From: Parietaria judaica
Taxonomy: Eukaryota; Streptophyta; Magnoliopsida; Rosales; Urticaceae
Assembly (NCBI GenBank): GCA_954871525.1
Contig: OX940867.1
Location: forward strand, 16,717,343 to 16,781,342
Length of the DNA stretch: 64,000 nucleotides
Reading direction: 5' to 3'
The notes under the pieces: generated by a model
What the model was told of the DNA's origin: nothing
Database searches by the model: none
What the model saw: only the letters and a program-made list of their open reading frames with translations
Program-made: the position numbers and the translations under genes
In this document: positions 1 through 11,874 of the stretch, one piece after another
Numbering within the stretch: the stretch's first letter is position 1
How the letters are laid out: the number at the start of each line of letters is the position of its first letter

Positions 1-206
1 CCTGTTTGTATTACTGATTGTAATCTTCATCTGTAATCTCTTGGTTGATTAGTCTGGGTGAGTGCCCCGCAGAAGTAGTGACAGGAAGTCTGAACTGCGT
101 TACCAAAAAGTATTGGTGTTCCTTTACTTTTCCACATTCTCTTTATTCCAATCATTCACGATTATAACGTCATATCATATGTGCAACGCGAAAATACGTC
201 TTTACA
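1..206 (+). repeat. 3' part of the 5' LTR of the SIRE-like element
   Basis: It aligns without gaps to 9299-9504 and ends in the canonical CA at 205-206. About ten substitutions separate the two copies, mostly transitions. Confidence 0.92.
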
Positions 207-208
207 AT

Positions 209-220
209 TGGTATCAGAGC
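209..220 (+). other. Primer binding site (initiator tRNA-Met type)
   Basis: TGGTATCAGAGC lies two bases after the LTR end. This is the usual plant Copia primer site, complementary to the 3' end of initiator tRNA-Met. Confidence 0.9.
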
Positions 221-286
221 AGGTACGCTTAACGTTTGCTTTGGTTTCAGAGAAAGCGTGAAAAGATCTACTTGACGATTTTTAAA

Positions 287-3200
287 ATGGGATCTAGAGA
301 ATCAACTGGAATTGTAAGGCCTCCTATACTGGATGGTTCAAACTACTCCTACTGGAAAGCCATAATGATCATCTACATTCAATCCATCGATATCAAGGCA
401 TGTCCGAGCATCGTAGAAGGTTGGGAGCATCTTGTCACTGTCGTTAATGATGTCGCGTCACCAAAGCCCCTTGCGAGTTGGGATGCTGCCGAAAAAGAAG
501 CTGCTCTTACAAATTCCAGAGCTCTCAATGCCATTGTTTCTGCAATTGACGAAAGACAATTCAACCAGATGGCCACCTGCACTACTGCCAAACAGGCTTA
601 GGAATGCCTTCAACTCCTTCATGAAGGAACAAATACTGTTAGAGCATCCAAGAGACAACATCTTGCCTCTCAATTTGAAAATCTAAAAATGGAGGAAAAT
701 GAACTTGTCTCTGACTTCCATGCTCGTCTTGGAAAGGGATACTCGGATGCTGAACTAGTTTGGAAAACTCTCAGATCTCTTCCCAAAAACTTCCTTCCTA
801 AGATTTATGCCATTGAAGAAAACCAGAAGATTGAATCCATGTCCATGGCAGAACTAATGGGGATCTTGAAGACTTTTGAACTGAATCATCTCGACATTAA
901 ACAAGACAAGAGTCTTGCATTTCGCTCATCCACTGGAGATTCAGGTAACTCTGAGACTAATGTTGATGATCTTGCTCTACTAACCAAAAAATTTGGCAGG
1001 ATACTGAAGAAATTCAATTCAAAGAAAAACTTTTCAAGAAAAGGATTAAAATCTTCTTCAAATCAGAGTTCATCAAAATATCATAAAAATAAATCTGAAG
1101 AATCATCAAGATCCACCAAAGGAGTCCAATGCAGAGAATGTGAAGGCTTTGGTCATTATCAAAATGAGTGCATCAACACTGTGAAGAAGACCAAGTCCAA
1201 ATCATATCATGCTCCGGTCAACCATGAAAGTTCTGAAGATGACAATGAGGATGAAAATGATGAAGAATGAGGACTCGTAAATCATTTTGTTGCCTTCTCC
1301 AGTCGACTCATTTCATACACCTCTGACGAAGAAGAAGGTGCTGGTACGTCAGCATATATGACAGCAGAATCTGACGGTGAATTGATGGGTTCATCATCTA
1401 AGGAAGATGTTCAAGAAATATACGATGACATGTACAAAAAATGGATTAAGGTATGTGATCAAAACTCTAAAGTTCTAGATGAAAATTCTGTACTAACCTT
1501 GCAGGTTGATGAATATAAGAAGACCATTGAGTCTCTTTCGAACAAATTGAACTCCTCTGATCTGGTCACCAGAAACCTTGTTCAAAAGATGTCAGAAAAG
1601 AGCAAGAAAATTCAAAGTCTTGAAGACTCTATTTCAAAATTCAACACGGGAAAGGTGAAGCTGGATGTAATCATTGATCAATCCAAAATGAGTGGAGATG
1701 TTCATGGAATAGGCTACAAAGAAGAAGAGGGAAAATTATTTCCAAAAACACCGACCATGGGATCCACCTATGTTGTTCAACAATTTGATCTATATTACAA
1801 TTCTACAAATCAGGTGAACAAATTCCAACCTCGTACTAGTAACAAAAGGTTTGTATCTAGAATTTTTTTTGTCAAATCTCAAAATCCAGTGTTAAAAACC
1901 ATTCCGTCTCTCGAATCAACTTTTACTCATGGCACTGAAGAATTTGATTCTCTTGTGAAGACTCGTGTCATATTGACACGATGCGACTTTTGTCATTTTC
2001 CTGGTCATATCATTGATCGGTGTAACATTCTGTTTAAGAGTCTTTTTAATGGAAGAAAGATAACCCTTATCACTAAGGATGACTCTTTTCAAAGTTTTAA
2101 TACTGGAAAATTTAGAAGTGAATGGATACTCAAACCTACTGTTCATAATTACAACTGTTTTGTTGCTTATATATCTCTTCATTGTACTGCTGAAGAAGCT
2201 TGGTATTTTGACAATGGATGTTCTCGTCATATGACTGGACATTGAGAGTATTTGATTAAAATTACCAGGTTTTGTGGCAAACTCTCATTTGGCGATGGTC
2301 GAAGAAGCGATGTAATTGGTGTAGGAGACCTGATGCTCCCTGGCTATCCAAAGTTGACGGGTGTTCTACTAGTTGAAAATCTAAAAGCTAATCTGATTAG
2401 CATTAGCCAGATTTGTGATACTGAACATAATGTCTTATTCACTCACACTAGATGTTTTGTTTTTAGTGATGACCTAACCCATGTCATGGCAGGAGAAAGA
2501 TCTGTAGACAATTATTATCTTCTTGTGAAAAATGATGTTTGTTTCAGAACCACAGATGCTACGTGGGATCTTTGGCATGAAAAGTTAGGTCATATCAATG
2601 ATCGCCACTTACTGAACATCTCTCACAACCAAGGTGTCATTGGTCTTCCTACTCTTAGAAATCTCACAACGGTGTGTGTGGACCCTACCAACTTGGAAAA
2701 CAGAAAAAGAGTAGGCACAAAGCTGTCAGCTCCATTATCACTGCCAGAGTTCTTGAACTCCTTCATATCGACCTCATTGGTCCGACAACAGTCATGAGCT
2801 CAGGGGGAAAAAGGTACATTCTTGTATGTGCTGATGATTTGTCTAGATTCACGTGGGTTAAATTCTTGTAGGACAAAAGTGAAACTTTCGAGAATTTAAA
2901 AACCTTGTGCACACAACTTCAAAATAAAAAAGGAATCTCTATTGGAAAGATTGTCCGCATTCGAAGCGACCACGGGAAGGAATTTGAAAATTCAATGTTT
3001 GCTGACTACTGCAATGCAAATGGAATTTCTCATGAGTTTTCTGCTCTAATAACTCCTCAACAAAATGAAGTCGTGGAACGAAAAAATAGAACACTACAAG
3101 AGATGGCCAGAGTGATGCTTAATTCAAAGGAGTTGAATCCAAAATGGTGGGCAGAAGCAGTGAACACAGCGTGTCACATTATCAATCGAGTGTACTTCCG

Positions 3201-5271
3201 CCCAAAAAAAAAACTCCATATGAGATTTGGCGAGGTAAGAAACCAAATGTTTCCTATTTTCATATTTTTGGAAGTCGTTGTTTTGTTTTGAATGACAGGA
3301 CGCATACATCAAAGTTTGCCCCAAAGAGTGATGAAGGGATATTTCTTGGATACTCTGCAACAAGTCATGCCTATCGAGTCTACAACAAAAGAACAAAGGT
3401 GATCATGGAATCTGTCAACGTTGTAATTGGATATCTGGACTTCCGAGGTCACTAGAGGACTTAATCACCATGCATAGAGAATCTTCCATAGACAAATCCT
3501 CTACTTCAACTCCTGCACCAAAGCCATCTGCTGAAGCATCATCAAGCTCACCTGATAATACAGCCTCTGATGTGACACCTGAAGACGCACCAATAGCCAC
3601 ACCCAAAGAAATTGTTCCCTCCTCCAGAGTTGCAAAGAATCATCCCATTACACAAGTTATTGGTTCTGTCAATTCGGAACGGAGTAAACAAACAGTTCAC
3701 CAACCTGATTACAAGGAACTTATTGGAATGAGCTGTTTTACATCCCAACTAGAACCTACCAATATCAAGACAACCTTGGAAGATAAATTTTTTATTAATG
3801 CCATGCAAGAAAAGCTAAATCAGTTTCAACGAAACAATGTCTGGGATCTAGTGGAATGTCCTTTCAATGTCAATGTAATTGGAACAAAGTGGATCTTTAA
3901 GAACAAAACAGATGAAAAAGGTTCCGAGATAAAAAACAAGGCCCGACTAGTTGCTCAAGGATATACTCAAGTGGAAGGTGTGGATTGAAGAAACTTTTGC
4001 TCTGGTTGCACGACTTGAATCAATCGGACTTCTACTCGCCATCTCATACAGCCTAAACTTTAAACTATATCAAATGTATGTAAAGAGTGCATTTTTAAAT
4101 GGAGTTATTGAAGAAGAAGTCTACGTGCGCAAACCTCAAGGGTTTGAAGATCCATATCTCCCTCACTATGTATTCAAGCTAAACAAAGCACTGAACGGCA
4201 TCAAGCAAGCACCCCGTGTGTGGTATGAAAGGCTCACCAAACATGTTGAAAACAAAGGGTACCAACGAGGCGGCTCCGATCAAACCTTATTCATTCACAG
4301 GTATCACTCTAACACTATCATTGCACATATTTATGTTGACGATATTTTCTTTGGATCTACTTTAGGTGCATTAGTGAAAGAGTTTGTCTCGATGATGGAA
4401 CGAGAATTCGAGATGAGTATGGTTGGACAACTCTCCATGTTTCTTGGTCTACAGATTTCTCAGACTGACAATGGCCTTTTTATCTCTCAATCTAAATATG
4501 CCAAAAAAATTGTCAAAAAATTTGGACTTACTGAGTCCCGTGCTGTCAGGACACCAATTTCCACATCCGATTTTTTTTAAAGATCAGGATGGTGTCTCTG
4601 TTGATCCTAAAATCTATCGCAGTATTATAGGCAGCTTATTTTATTTTACTTCTAGTAGACCTGATATATGTCAAAGTGTAGGTGTTTGTGTACGATATCA
4701 AGCTGATCCCAAAGAATCACACCTCACTGCTGCTAAAAGGATCATCAGGTATGTCTCTGGCACAATTGATTATGGTTTATGGTATTCTCATGGTTCTCCT
4801 CTTTGTTGGACAGGTTATAGTGATGCCGATTGGGATGGAGATGCTGACGATAGAAAAAGCACCACCGGAGGGTGTTTCTTCATTGGATAAAATCTGGTGT
4901 CTTGGCTCAGCAAAAAGCAGAACGCCATCTCCCTCTCAACTGCCGAATCTGAATATATTGCTGCCTCTAGTTGCTGCACACAATTACTCAGGATGAAACA
5001 AATACTCAGCGACTATGGAGTGCATCAACAAAGCCTCAAGCTTCTCTGTGACAACCAAAGTGCCATCAATATATCCAAAAATCCTGTCCAGCATTCAAGG
5101 ACCAAGCACATTGACATCAGGCATCACTTCATTCGCGAGTTGGTGGAGAAAAATATTGTTGTCCTGGACCATGTCACGACAATAGAAAACCTTGCTGACA
5201 TCTATACCAAACCACTGGATGTGTCTCGCTTTGAAGATCTTCGACGCAAAATAGGCATCTCCCGGATCTGA
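287..5271 (+). pseudogene. Degenerate Copia gag-pol polyprotein (SIRE-like)
   Basis: The first ATG after the primer site is at 287. Gag has a CX2CX4HX4C zinc knuckle near 1131-1172 and a second CCHC motif near 1981-2022. Next come the protease motif DNG near 2208, integrase (HHCC region from about 2575, core Asp in HIDLIGPT, RSDHGKEF, then QNEVVERKNR), the Copia linker, reverse transcriptase with YVDDI near 4335, and RNase H ending at 5271. The frame carries nonsense codons at 599, 1268, 2243, 2869 and 4888. It shifts near 2672, at the A-run near 3208, somewhere around 3455, near 3985 and at the T-run near 4573. No functional product is expected. Copia identity is certain; the SIRE assignment rests on the knuckles and the extra 3' ORF. 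Confidence 0.9.
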
Positions 5272-5693
5272 TATCCTTCTTTACTCTATTATTTGATATT
5301 AATTTCTTTGTGGGTTTGTCTGTTTTTCATTATTTTTTTTATAAAATTAAAACAAACAAAAAATATAAAATAAAGCATAAAAATAATATAATAATAAAAT
5401 AAAATATAAAACAAAAAAGGGAGAATAAAAAGGGCATCTTTTCTTCGACATAATTTGTGGGTTTTATTTTAATTATTTGATTTTTTAAAAATGGAAGTTG
5501 AGTTTAATTTCAAATATTTTCAAATCTCTCCCATTTACTCCCACTTTCCCATTTTCTTCCTCTTTTCTCGCATTTCGTGTCTTAACCATCCTCACACTCC
5601 TTCATCATTTCCTTCTATCTCTCTCGCTCTCTCTTCGCTCTCTCCATCACTCTCTCTCTTCACCTCTCACTCTTCGACCACTCGACTTCTCTA
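5272..5693 (+). other. AT-rich spacer then CT-rich leader before the extra ORF
   Basis: Behind the pol stop is about 200 bases of A/T-rich sequence, then a pyrimidine-rich tract (about 5520-5690) with many CTCTCT runs just before the ATG at 5694. It resembles a plant 5' leader, so the extra ORF may have its own promoter or be reached by splicing. No clear TATA box is visible. Confidence 0.4.
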
Positions 5694-8417
5694 ATGGCGA
5701 AGACCAGAACAGGAAAGAGTATCTCCCATGAACCTACTCTGAGGAAGACGAAGAAAACTAAGAAGGCAAAGGAGGTTGCGACAGGGTCAGGCGAACCCAT
5801 TTCTGCAGTTTCAATCACTACCATACCCACTGCCGAACCAATGACGAACCCTAACCCCCCCCCCCCCCCCCCTCATCTCACCTGCTCCTTCTGATCCATC
5901 ACCCACTGAATCCATGCATCAGGTTTTTCTTTGCTATTAACTATTACTAATTTTGGATGATTTATATGTCTATGATGGTTGCAAGTGTGATTCTTCATGT
6001 GAATATTTCTTCTATTTACACTTTTTTTTTTTTCGGTCGGTCGTTTGTTCTAGGGCTCACATAGGCATACACTCTTTGCTTAGTTCTAGGCATTACTTTA
6101 ATTGCTTTAGCATGACCATCACTCTCAGGTTCCTTCTTCAACCCAACCCACTGAGACGGCAGAGGACATCGTTGCCACTATTCAGGCCTCTCAGTTGACC
6201 ATTGAACAACGCTCCATTCTTCATGATCTAACCGTTCAGGCTGTGCTGCACTCAATCTACAACAGTGTCTCTGCTACCACCTCCATGTCCATGCCTGTCT
6301 TCTCCACCCTTGCCTCTGAGACAATTTCAGAAATGGTGGGTGTCGCTGGAAGTGGTGATAAACCGAAGGAACTCTCAGACAGATCTGCAGCCAAGCCCTC
6401 TTCTGCTACAACTGCCTCTGACGCTATACTGCCTGTCATACCCTCTGACATCACATTAGGGTCCTCATTAAAGCCGCCATCAACTGAGCCGACCATCACT
6501 ACCTTAGCCACCCCTGGCGTTTCAGATGCCACAGAAAAGCCATCTGCATCCTTGTCTGCCTTTGACGAGCCCCCCTCTCGTGATGTCCTTGCTGATGTCC
6601 AGACAGAAGACACCTCTCTGAAGGTTACAACCTCTGTTGATAAAAGACTTCCTGCTGCAACCCACAGTTCTCCTAGCACACAACAGGATCCACAAGATGC
6701 TGCTTCAGTTGCCCCTCTGCAGAGGTCATCCAGTCCCTCCCGGAAGTCCCGATCTCATCCTGTCACCAAGTCAGAGAATTTGGATCTCCTTGCTGACTCT
6801 GCCTCAAAGCCTCAGCTCCATGACTCTGACTCACAAGCTTCTCGCCTCACTAAGTCCAAACGCAAGGTTGACATCGAACTACAACACCTCAAGACCAAGC
6901 CCTCCAAAAAGCCCAAGGTCAAGCTACCTGCAGACCCTGCTGATGTCAAAGGCAAAGGAAAACTTGATGCCGATCCTATTGCTGTCTCGAAGGTTCCTGC
7001 CAAGAAGAAGAAGAGAGCTACTCCCCTGAAGGTGGCTCGTGCCGTACCAGCAGATGCCATCCACTTAGAATACTTTGACACTACTGTGCAGAAAAGGATG
7101 TACTTCTACAGGCAGTGCAAACTCACAAATGAGCACATTATTAGCCTCGAGAAATTCAAGAACACAACAGTCCCTGACACTCTTCAAGAGCTTGGTTTGC
7201 TGAAGGTTGCCACCTCCCTTACTCATCATCTGACTGCCGTGGTATATGATTTTTATGCCAACCTTATGCGCGGTTGCAGTGAGTCATCCTCCAAGTGGTT
7301 CTCTAGAGTTTACCTGCGTGGTAGAATGTACGAGTTCTCCCCCTCCGTCATCAATCAAGCCATTGGCTGGGAAGTCTCTGAGGATGTCATCACTTTGGGC
7401 AACCCTTCTCTGTAAGACCCACAACTCATACTACGTTCTCTCTCCAAGAATGAAAAGATCAAGTGGCCAGCCAATGCAATCAACTTTTGGGCCTCCAAAC
7501 TGACAGCTCTCCGCTACATTCTCTGGAAGTTGGTTCAAGGCAATATCTTACCTTCCACGAACTCCAACACCGTCACAATGGATTGCAGTAAACTCCTCTT
7601 TACTCTCATCTCCAAGACGCCAATTGACCTCGGTCAGATTATCTATGACAACATCATGAGATTCAGCGAGTCAAATGTCACGTCCACAAATCTGCCATAT
7701 CCCTGCCTCATCACAACTATTCTGCGGACTCAGAATACTGGTATCAAGAATAAAGAGGAGATGTCTATCAATGCTGACCCCATTCTGATCAACAAGACCG
7801 GCTTGAAATGAGAAAGTTGTGATCTGATCAAGCGTGCCACCACTGTCACCTCTGCTGGCGCGACACCAGCCATCTCTGCTGATGGCATCGAATGCAATTA
7901 TCTGTTTCTCTCCATTCTGGATCGCATTAGCAAAACCCTGGAACAGAACCTTGTCATTCATCTCGCTCTGGCCAGTGAAGTGGAGCACCTGAAGAAGTGG
8001 GTCAAGACTGTTCAAGCCTCCGCTGATGGTCGCACACCGGCCAAGATCTCGGAGATTGATAGTTCTGACTCCGACTCTCCAGCCCGTGAGAAGACCTCAG
8101 CCACAGTCGACCCAAAAGAAACTCCTACTTCTTCCTCCGTGCCTGCTGATCACACTACTGAAGATGATGATGAGACTACTGATGATGCCATGGAGTACAC
8201 TCAAGAGGACGACAACAAAGGCAACAAGAAGAATGCCGAAGAAGACGCCCAGAATGACGACGATAAGGACGACAAGGATGATGATGAGAGCAGCTCTAAC
8301 GATGATGATGATACCTCTTCTACAGAAGAAGCAGCTCCCACCGAAGAGAAAAAGACTACTGATGATGCCGATGACGATGATTACAGTGCTGCGTTGTCTT
8401 CTTCCCGCCCATCCTGA
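5694..8417 (+). pseudogene. Extra 3' ORF of SIRE-like element (env-like position; Transposase_32-like domain)
   Basis: The ORF starts at ATG 5694 with a Lys-rich N-terminus, hits a C homopolymer near 5857-5873 that shifts the frame, and appears to contain an intron at 5923-6128 (GT...CAG, both sides ending on codon boundaries). The second part is long and Ser/Thr/Pro-rich. A globular stretch (about 7066-7400, motifs DFYANLM and LRGRMYEFSP, then INQAIGW) resembles the plant-transposon domain called Transposase_32. After a frame shift near 7410 it ends in a very acidic Asp/Glu tail (about 8155-8400). A stop sits at 7809. No membrane anchor or signal peptide is visible, so 'envelope' describes the position only. 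The function in the element is unknown. Confidence 0.65.
5923..6128 (+). other. Likely spliceosomal intron inside the retroelement's extra ORF
   Basis: CAG|GTTTTTC at the left and TTT-rich sequence ending CTCAG|GTTCC at the right. Removing it joins two protein-like stretches on codon boundaries, whereas the interval itself has in-frame stops. It is read from splice signals only. Confidence 0.55.
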
Positions 8418-8784
8418 GCCTGGTTGAGTCGGTTCCCCTTCGGCAATTCCTGGCCCAAGGGGGAGAAATCACAATCGTGCATGCATTTTTAGCCTTTTTA
8501 TTTTATTCAGTTTCAAACTCATGCATCACTAGAATTCGTTTGTTTGTATGTTTTGACTGCTTGCTTGTTTTTGCTTGAATGAATGTTTGTTTGTTGCACT
8601 ATTGTGGTTGAAATGTTTTCAGGAAATCTTCAGGTACACTAACATCTTATGCAGGTCTACAAGTGCCCAAAAGTCTGATGTTGCCTCCGCTGCCATGACA
8701 AAAAATGTCATCCTGCCTGCTGCTCTGCCTGTTCCGTGTCTGAAGATCTCTGCGACATTCTGAAATCAGCTGTGCCATAAATTG

Positions 8785-8798
8785 CTAAAGGGGGAGTT
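8785..8798 (+). other. Polypurine tract of SIRE-like element
   Basis: CTAAAGGGGGAGTT directly precedes the TG that opens the 3' LTR; it is the expected plus-strand primer. Confidence 0.8.
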
Positions 8799-9504
8799 TG
8801 TTGAATCATGATTTGCGATTATTGAGTACTCATTATTTCATGATTCGATTTATCTATTTATGGAAAGTATTGACATCCTTGATGTCATGACAGCTGCTGA
8901 TATATTTTAGGAAAGTTATAAGTCGCATCCTCAATCAAGGAGTGATTGAGTCGTTATCTCCCTGAAGTTAATGTTGAATATCACACAGGAATGAATGAAG
9001 AGATTTCCGTTATTGTTCTAATCAGGGGAGAGATTTCAGGAACTGATTCATGGAAAGGAATTAGTGTGCAACTCATATATGTCCCGGCTAATGAGGTCCT
9101 ATTTCGTTAGCACTTACAGAGATAATCTCTAGAATCTTCGGGAGAAGTCAATCAGCAATTCACGAGTGAAGTGGAGAAGGACGGGACGTTCGTAGCTGAT
9201 TGTTGCAAGGGGATCTTGCAAGTTCATCAAGAGTTTACTTCGGATGTCAAAGCTGTTGTCGTGACAACAAGGGGGAGTTTCCTATTTACGCTTTGAATCC
9301 TGTTTGTATTACTGATTGTAATCTTCATCTGTAATCTCTTGGTTGATTAGTCTGGGTGAGTGCCCCGTAGAAGTAATGACAGGAAGTTCGAACTGCGTTA
9401 CCAAAAAGTATTGGTGTTCCTTTACTTTTCCGCATTCTCTTTATTTCTATCGTTCACGATTATAACGTCATATTATATGTGCAATGCGAAAATACGTCTT
9501 TACA
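8799..9504 (+). repeat. 3' LTR of SIRE-like element (706 bp)
   Basis: It begins TGTTGAATCATG and ends CTTTACA, within TG...CA. Its last 206 bases match the window start. Confidence 0.9.
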
Positions 9505-10100
9505 CAATGCACACATCATATTATTATTGTGTTGCAGTGAGTGCTTTAACGTACCGTACACCGTATGAAAAAATATTTTAACACGAGAATCTGATTTCCT
9601 CAAGCTCAAAGCTTTTATTCTCACGAGACCTCTGCTCTCCTTTCGTTTTTACTTCGGTTAAATAATAAGATCATTGATCTCGTATGAATGTACGTATATA
9701 TATCGTAAAAGGTAATGCGGTTATATATGTTATGATATGATACGTAAAAATCAACACGTGGCTAATAATCATAGTAAACTTAGATACGTGGCCGATACGT
9801 AAATGAGTCGGCTAAAATATTGATGCAGATTAGCATGTTGGAGTTAAAACATTATCCTAGTAAAAATTGGATAGAAGGTGAATTAATACTATAAGTAAAT
9901 CTTATGTAACGTGAATACATGATACTTTGTATATTTACATACAAAGTACTAAAACAATTATTTATATTGTAGCTCTTATATTATAAAAAAAATATCAACT
10001 AAGCCACAAAAAAAAAAAATGTACTACTAATTTTATAATCACCGGAACTCTCAAATAATGTTATAGAAAAATATATAATAATAATAAAAAAAAATTCTAA
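9505..10100. other. AT-rich flank without recognisable genes
   Basis: Short ORFs only, A- and T-runs, no splice-bounded coding sequence. Nothing recognised. Confidence 0.6.
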
Positions 10101-10422
10101 GAAAAATATGGATATTACACAATGTTTTTTTTCGAAGGTTCTTTGTTTGAGATTAATTATGATGTGACAATATTTCTTAAAAATGAAGGGATGTCGGAGG
10201 GGAAGAAATATAAACATAATTACTTTTATATTTTTATTTAAAAAATGTAAAAGCTTGAAAATCAGAATACTTAAATCTTTGTTTATTTATGTTGTCACTT
10301 CACACTTGAAAAATTGTCATTATAAATATATATATAGATTTACAGTTAATTTTATTTATTTTTCAACAAGTACTATAAAAATAATGAGTGAGCATTCGCC
10401 TTTCACATGTTTGAAAAGCTGT

Positions 10423-10475
<53 letters not shown>

Positions 10476-11428
10476 TTTATTGCTATTTTTATTTATTTTT
10501 CAGCAAGTACTATAAAAGAAATGAGTGAGCTTTCACATGTTGGACATTCATTTCCATAAAGTTCTTGACTAATCATTCATCAGGTTTGTGGTTCTTTCGA
10601 AGATTCTTTATTTGAGATTAATTATGATGTGACAATGTCCCTTAAAAATGAAGGGATATTGGAGGACGAGAAGTACAAACATAATTATTTTTTATATTTT
10701 TATTTTTAAAACTGAAAAAAATTGAAAATTAGAATCCTAAAATCTTTGTTTGCTTATGTTGCCATTTCATACTTGAAAAACAGTCCTTCTATGTGTATAT
10801 ATATATACACACATAGATATATATATATATATACATAGATCTACTGCTTTTTATTTATTTTTCTACAAGTACTATAGAAACAATGAGTGAGCTTTGACAT
10901 GTTTAAATTTTTTTCTTTTTCTATATAATTATATACATAGATTTACTGCTAATTTTATTTATTTTTCAACAAGTACTATAAAAACAATTAGTGAACTTTC
11001 ACACGTTGGACATTCATTTCCTTCAATTTTTGACTAATTAGTAATTGGGTTTGTGATTCTTTCAAACATTATTTGTTTGAGATTAATTATGATGTGACAA
11101 TTTCTCTTAAAAATGAAGGGATGTCGGAGCAGGAGAGGTACAAACGCAATTATTTTTTATATTTTTATTGAAAAAAATTAAAAACTTGAAATTTAGAATC
11201 CTTAAAACTATGCTTGTTTGTGTTGTCACTTCATACTTAAAAAAACTGTCCTATTATATGTATAGATTTATAGTTTTTTATTTATTTTTCAACAAGTAAA
11301 AGTAATGTGTGAGCTTTCATATGTTTGAAAAACTATCTTTTATATATAAATAGATTTATTGCTATTTTTATTTATTTTTTTAGCAAGTATTATAAAAGTA
11401 ATGCGTGAGTTTTCACGTGTTTGACATT
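10101..11428. repeat. Tandem AT-rich repeat array, left part
   Basis: About three copies of a roughly 465-bp unit. The landmark TTAATTATGATGTGACAAT recurs near 10154, 10617 and 11088, each followed by a piece reading like ATGAAGGGATGTCGGAGG. Inside each unit a shorter subrepeat (TTTATTTATTTTTCAACAAG, then ACTATAAAA and a GAGTGAGCTTTCACATG block) occurs about twice, linked by TA microsatellites such as the (TA)n(GA)n at about 10423-10475. The array resumes at 19209, after an insertion. Confidence 0.85.
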
Positions 11429-11874
11429 CAAGGTTGCCAAGTAGTGCTAAAACTACCTCGTGACTCGCGTTCAACCTTATCATTTAGGAAATGATTACGT
11501 GAGTTTATAACGTAAGACTCGCGAGTCTCACATTTGTGAAGACTGTGTTTGCGTGCGATTTTATCGCACGTGAAGATGGTTGATTTTATTTTTTTCAATA
11601 ATAAAATCATTATACAGCTTATAGTCGTTAAATTTAGGTAGTTTTTTAATTATATAGTTTTTCTTTATAAGTAATCAGTTTATGAATAGTTAATAAATTT
11701 TAACAATAGAAATTACAATAAGACGATATATAAATGACGGAAATAAATATGTAAAAGTAAACAAAAAAAGAGTGTATTATTGATATTATTGCCTTGTTAA
11801 AACCTTTCCCGGAAAGCTCAATTGGGACAAAACTGTGGTAAAGGAAAAAAAATACAATAATTTATTCTTCATAA
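11429..11874. other. hAT left subterminal region
   Basis: Noncoding terminal part of the hAT element, downstream of the transposase stop. It holds scattered CTCGCG/ACTCGCGAG motifs (about 11457-11560), of the kind that act as subterminal transposase sites in hAT elements. That role is inferred. Confidence 0.45.

Larger units (their letters stand above)
1..9504 (+). mobile_element. SIRE-like Copia LTR retrotransposon, 5' end cut by window
   Basis: The window opens inside the 5' LTR, whose last 206 bases match 9299-9504. Order seen: partial 5' LTR, tRNA-Met-type primer site, gag, protease, integrase, RT, RNase H, an extra 3' ORF, polypurine tract, 3' LTR. The Copia order (integrase before RT), two zinc knuckles and a long ORF between pol and the 3' LTR fit the SIRE/Maximus lineage. 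Frames are broken in many places and the compared LTR parts differ at about 10 of 206 sites, so this is an old, inactive copy. The left target duplication lies outside the window. Confidence 0.9.

Noticed and set aside
209..220. tRNA gene at the primer sites
   Set aside because: Only the 12-base tRNA-complementary word is present; no cloverleaf.
5491..5731. CT-rich ORFs with Ser/Leu/Pro runs
   Set aside because: They arise from the pyrimidine-rich leader in front of the extra ORF.
10183..10515. 110-codon ORF with Tyr-Ile repeats
   Set aside because: Product of a TA microsatellite in the tandem array.
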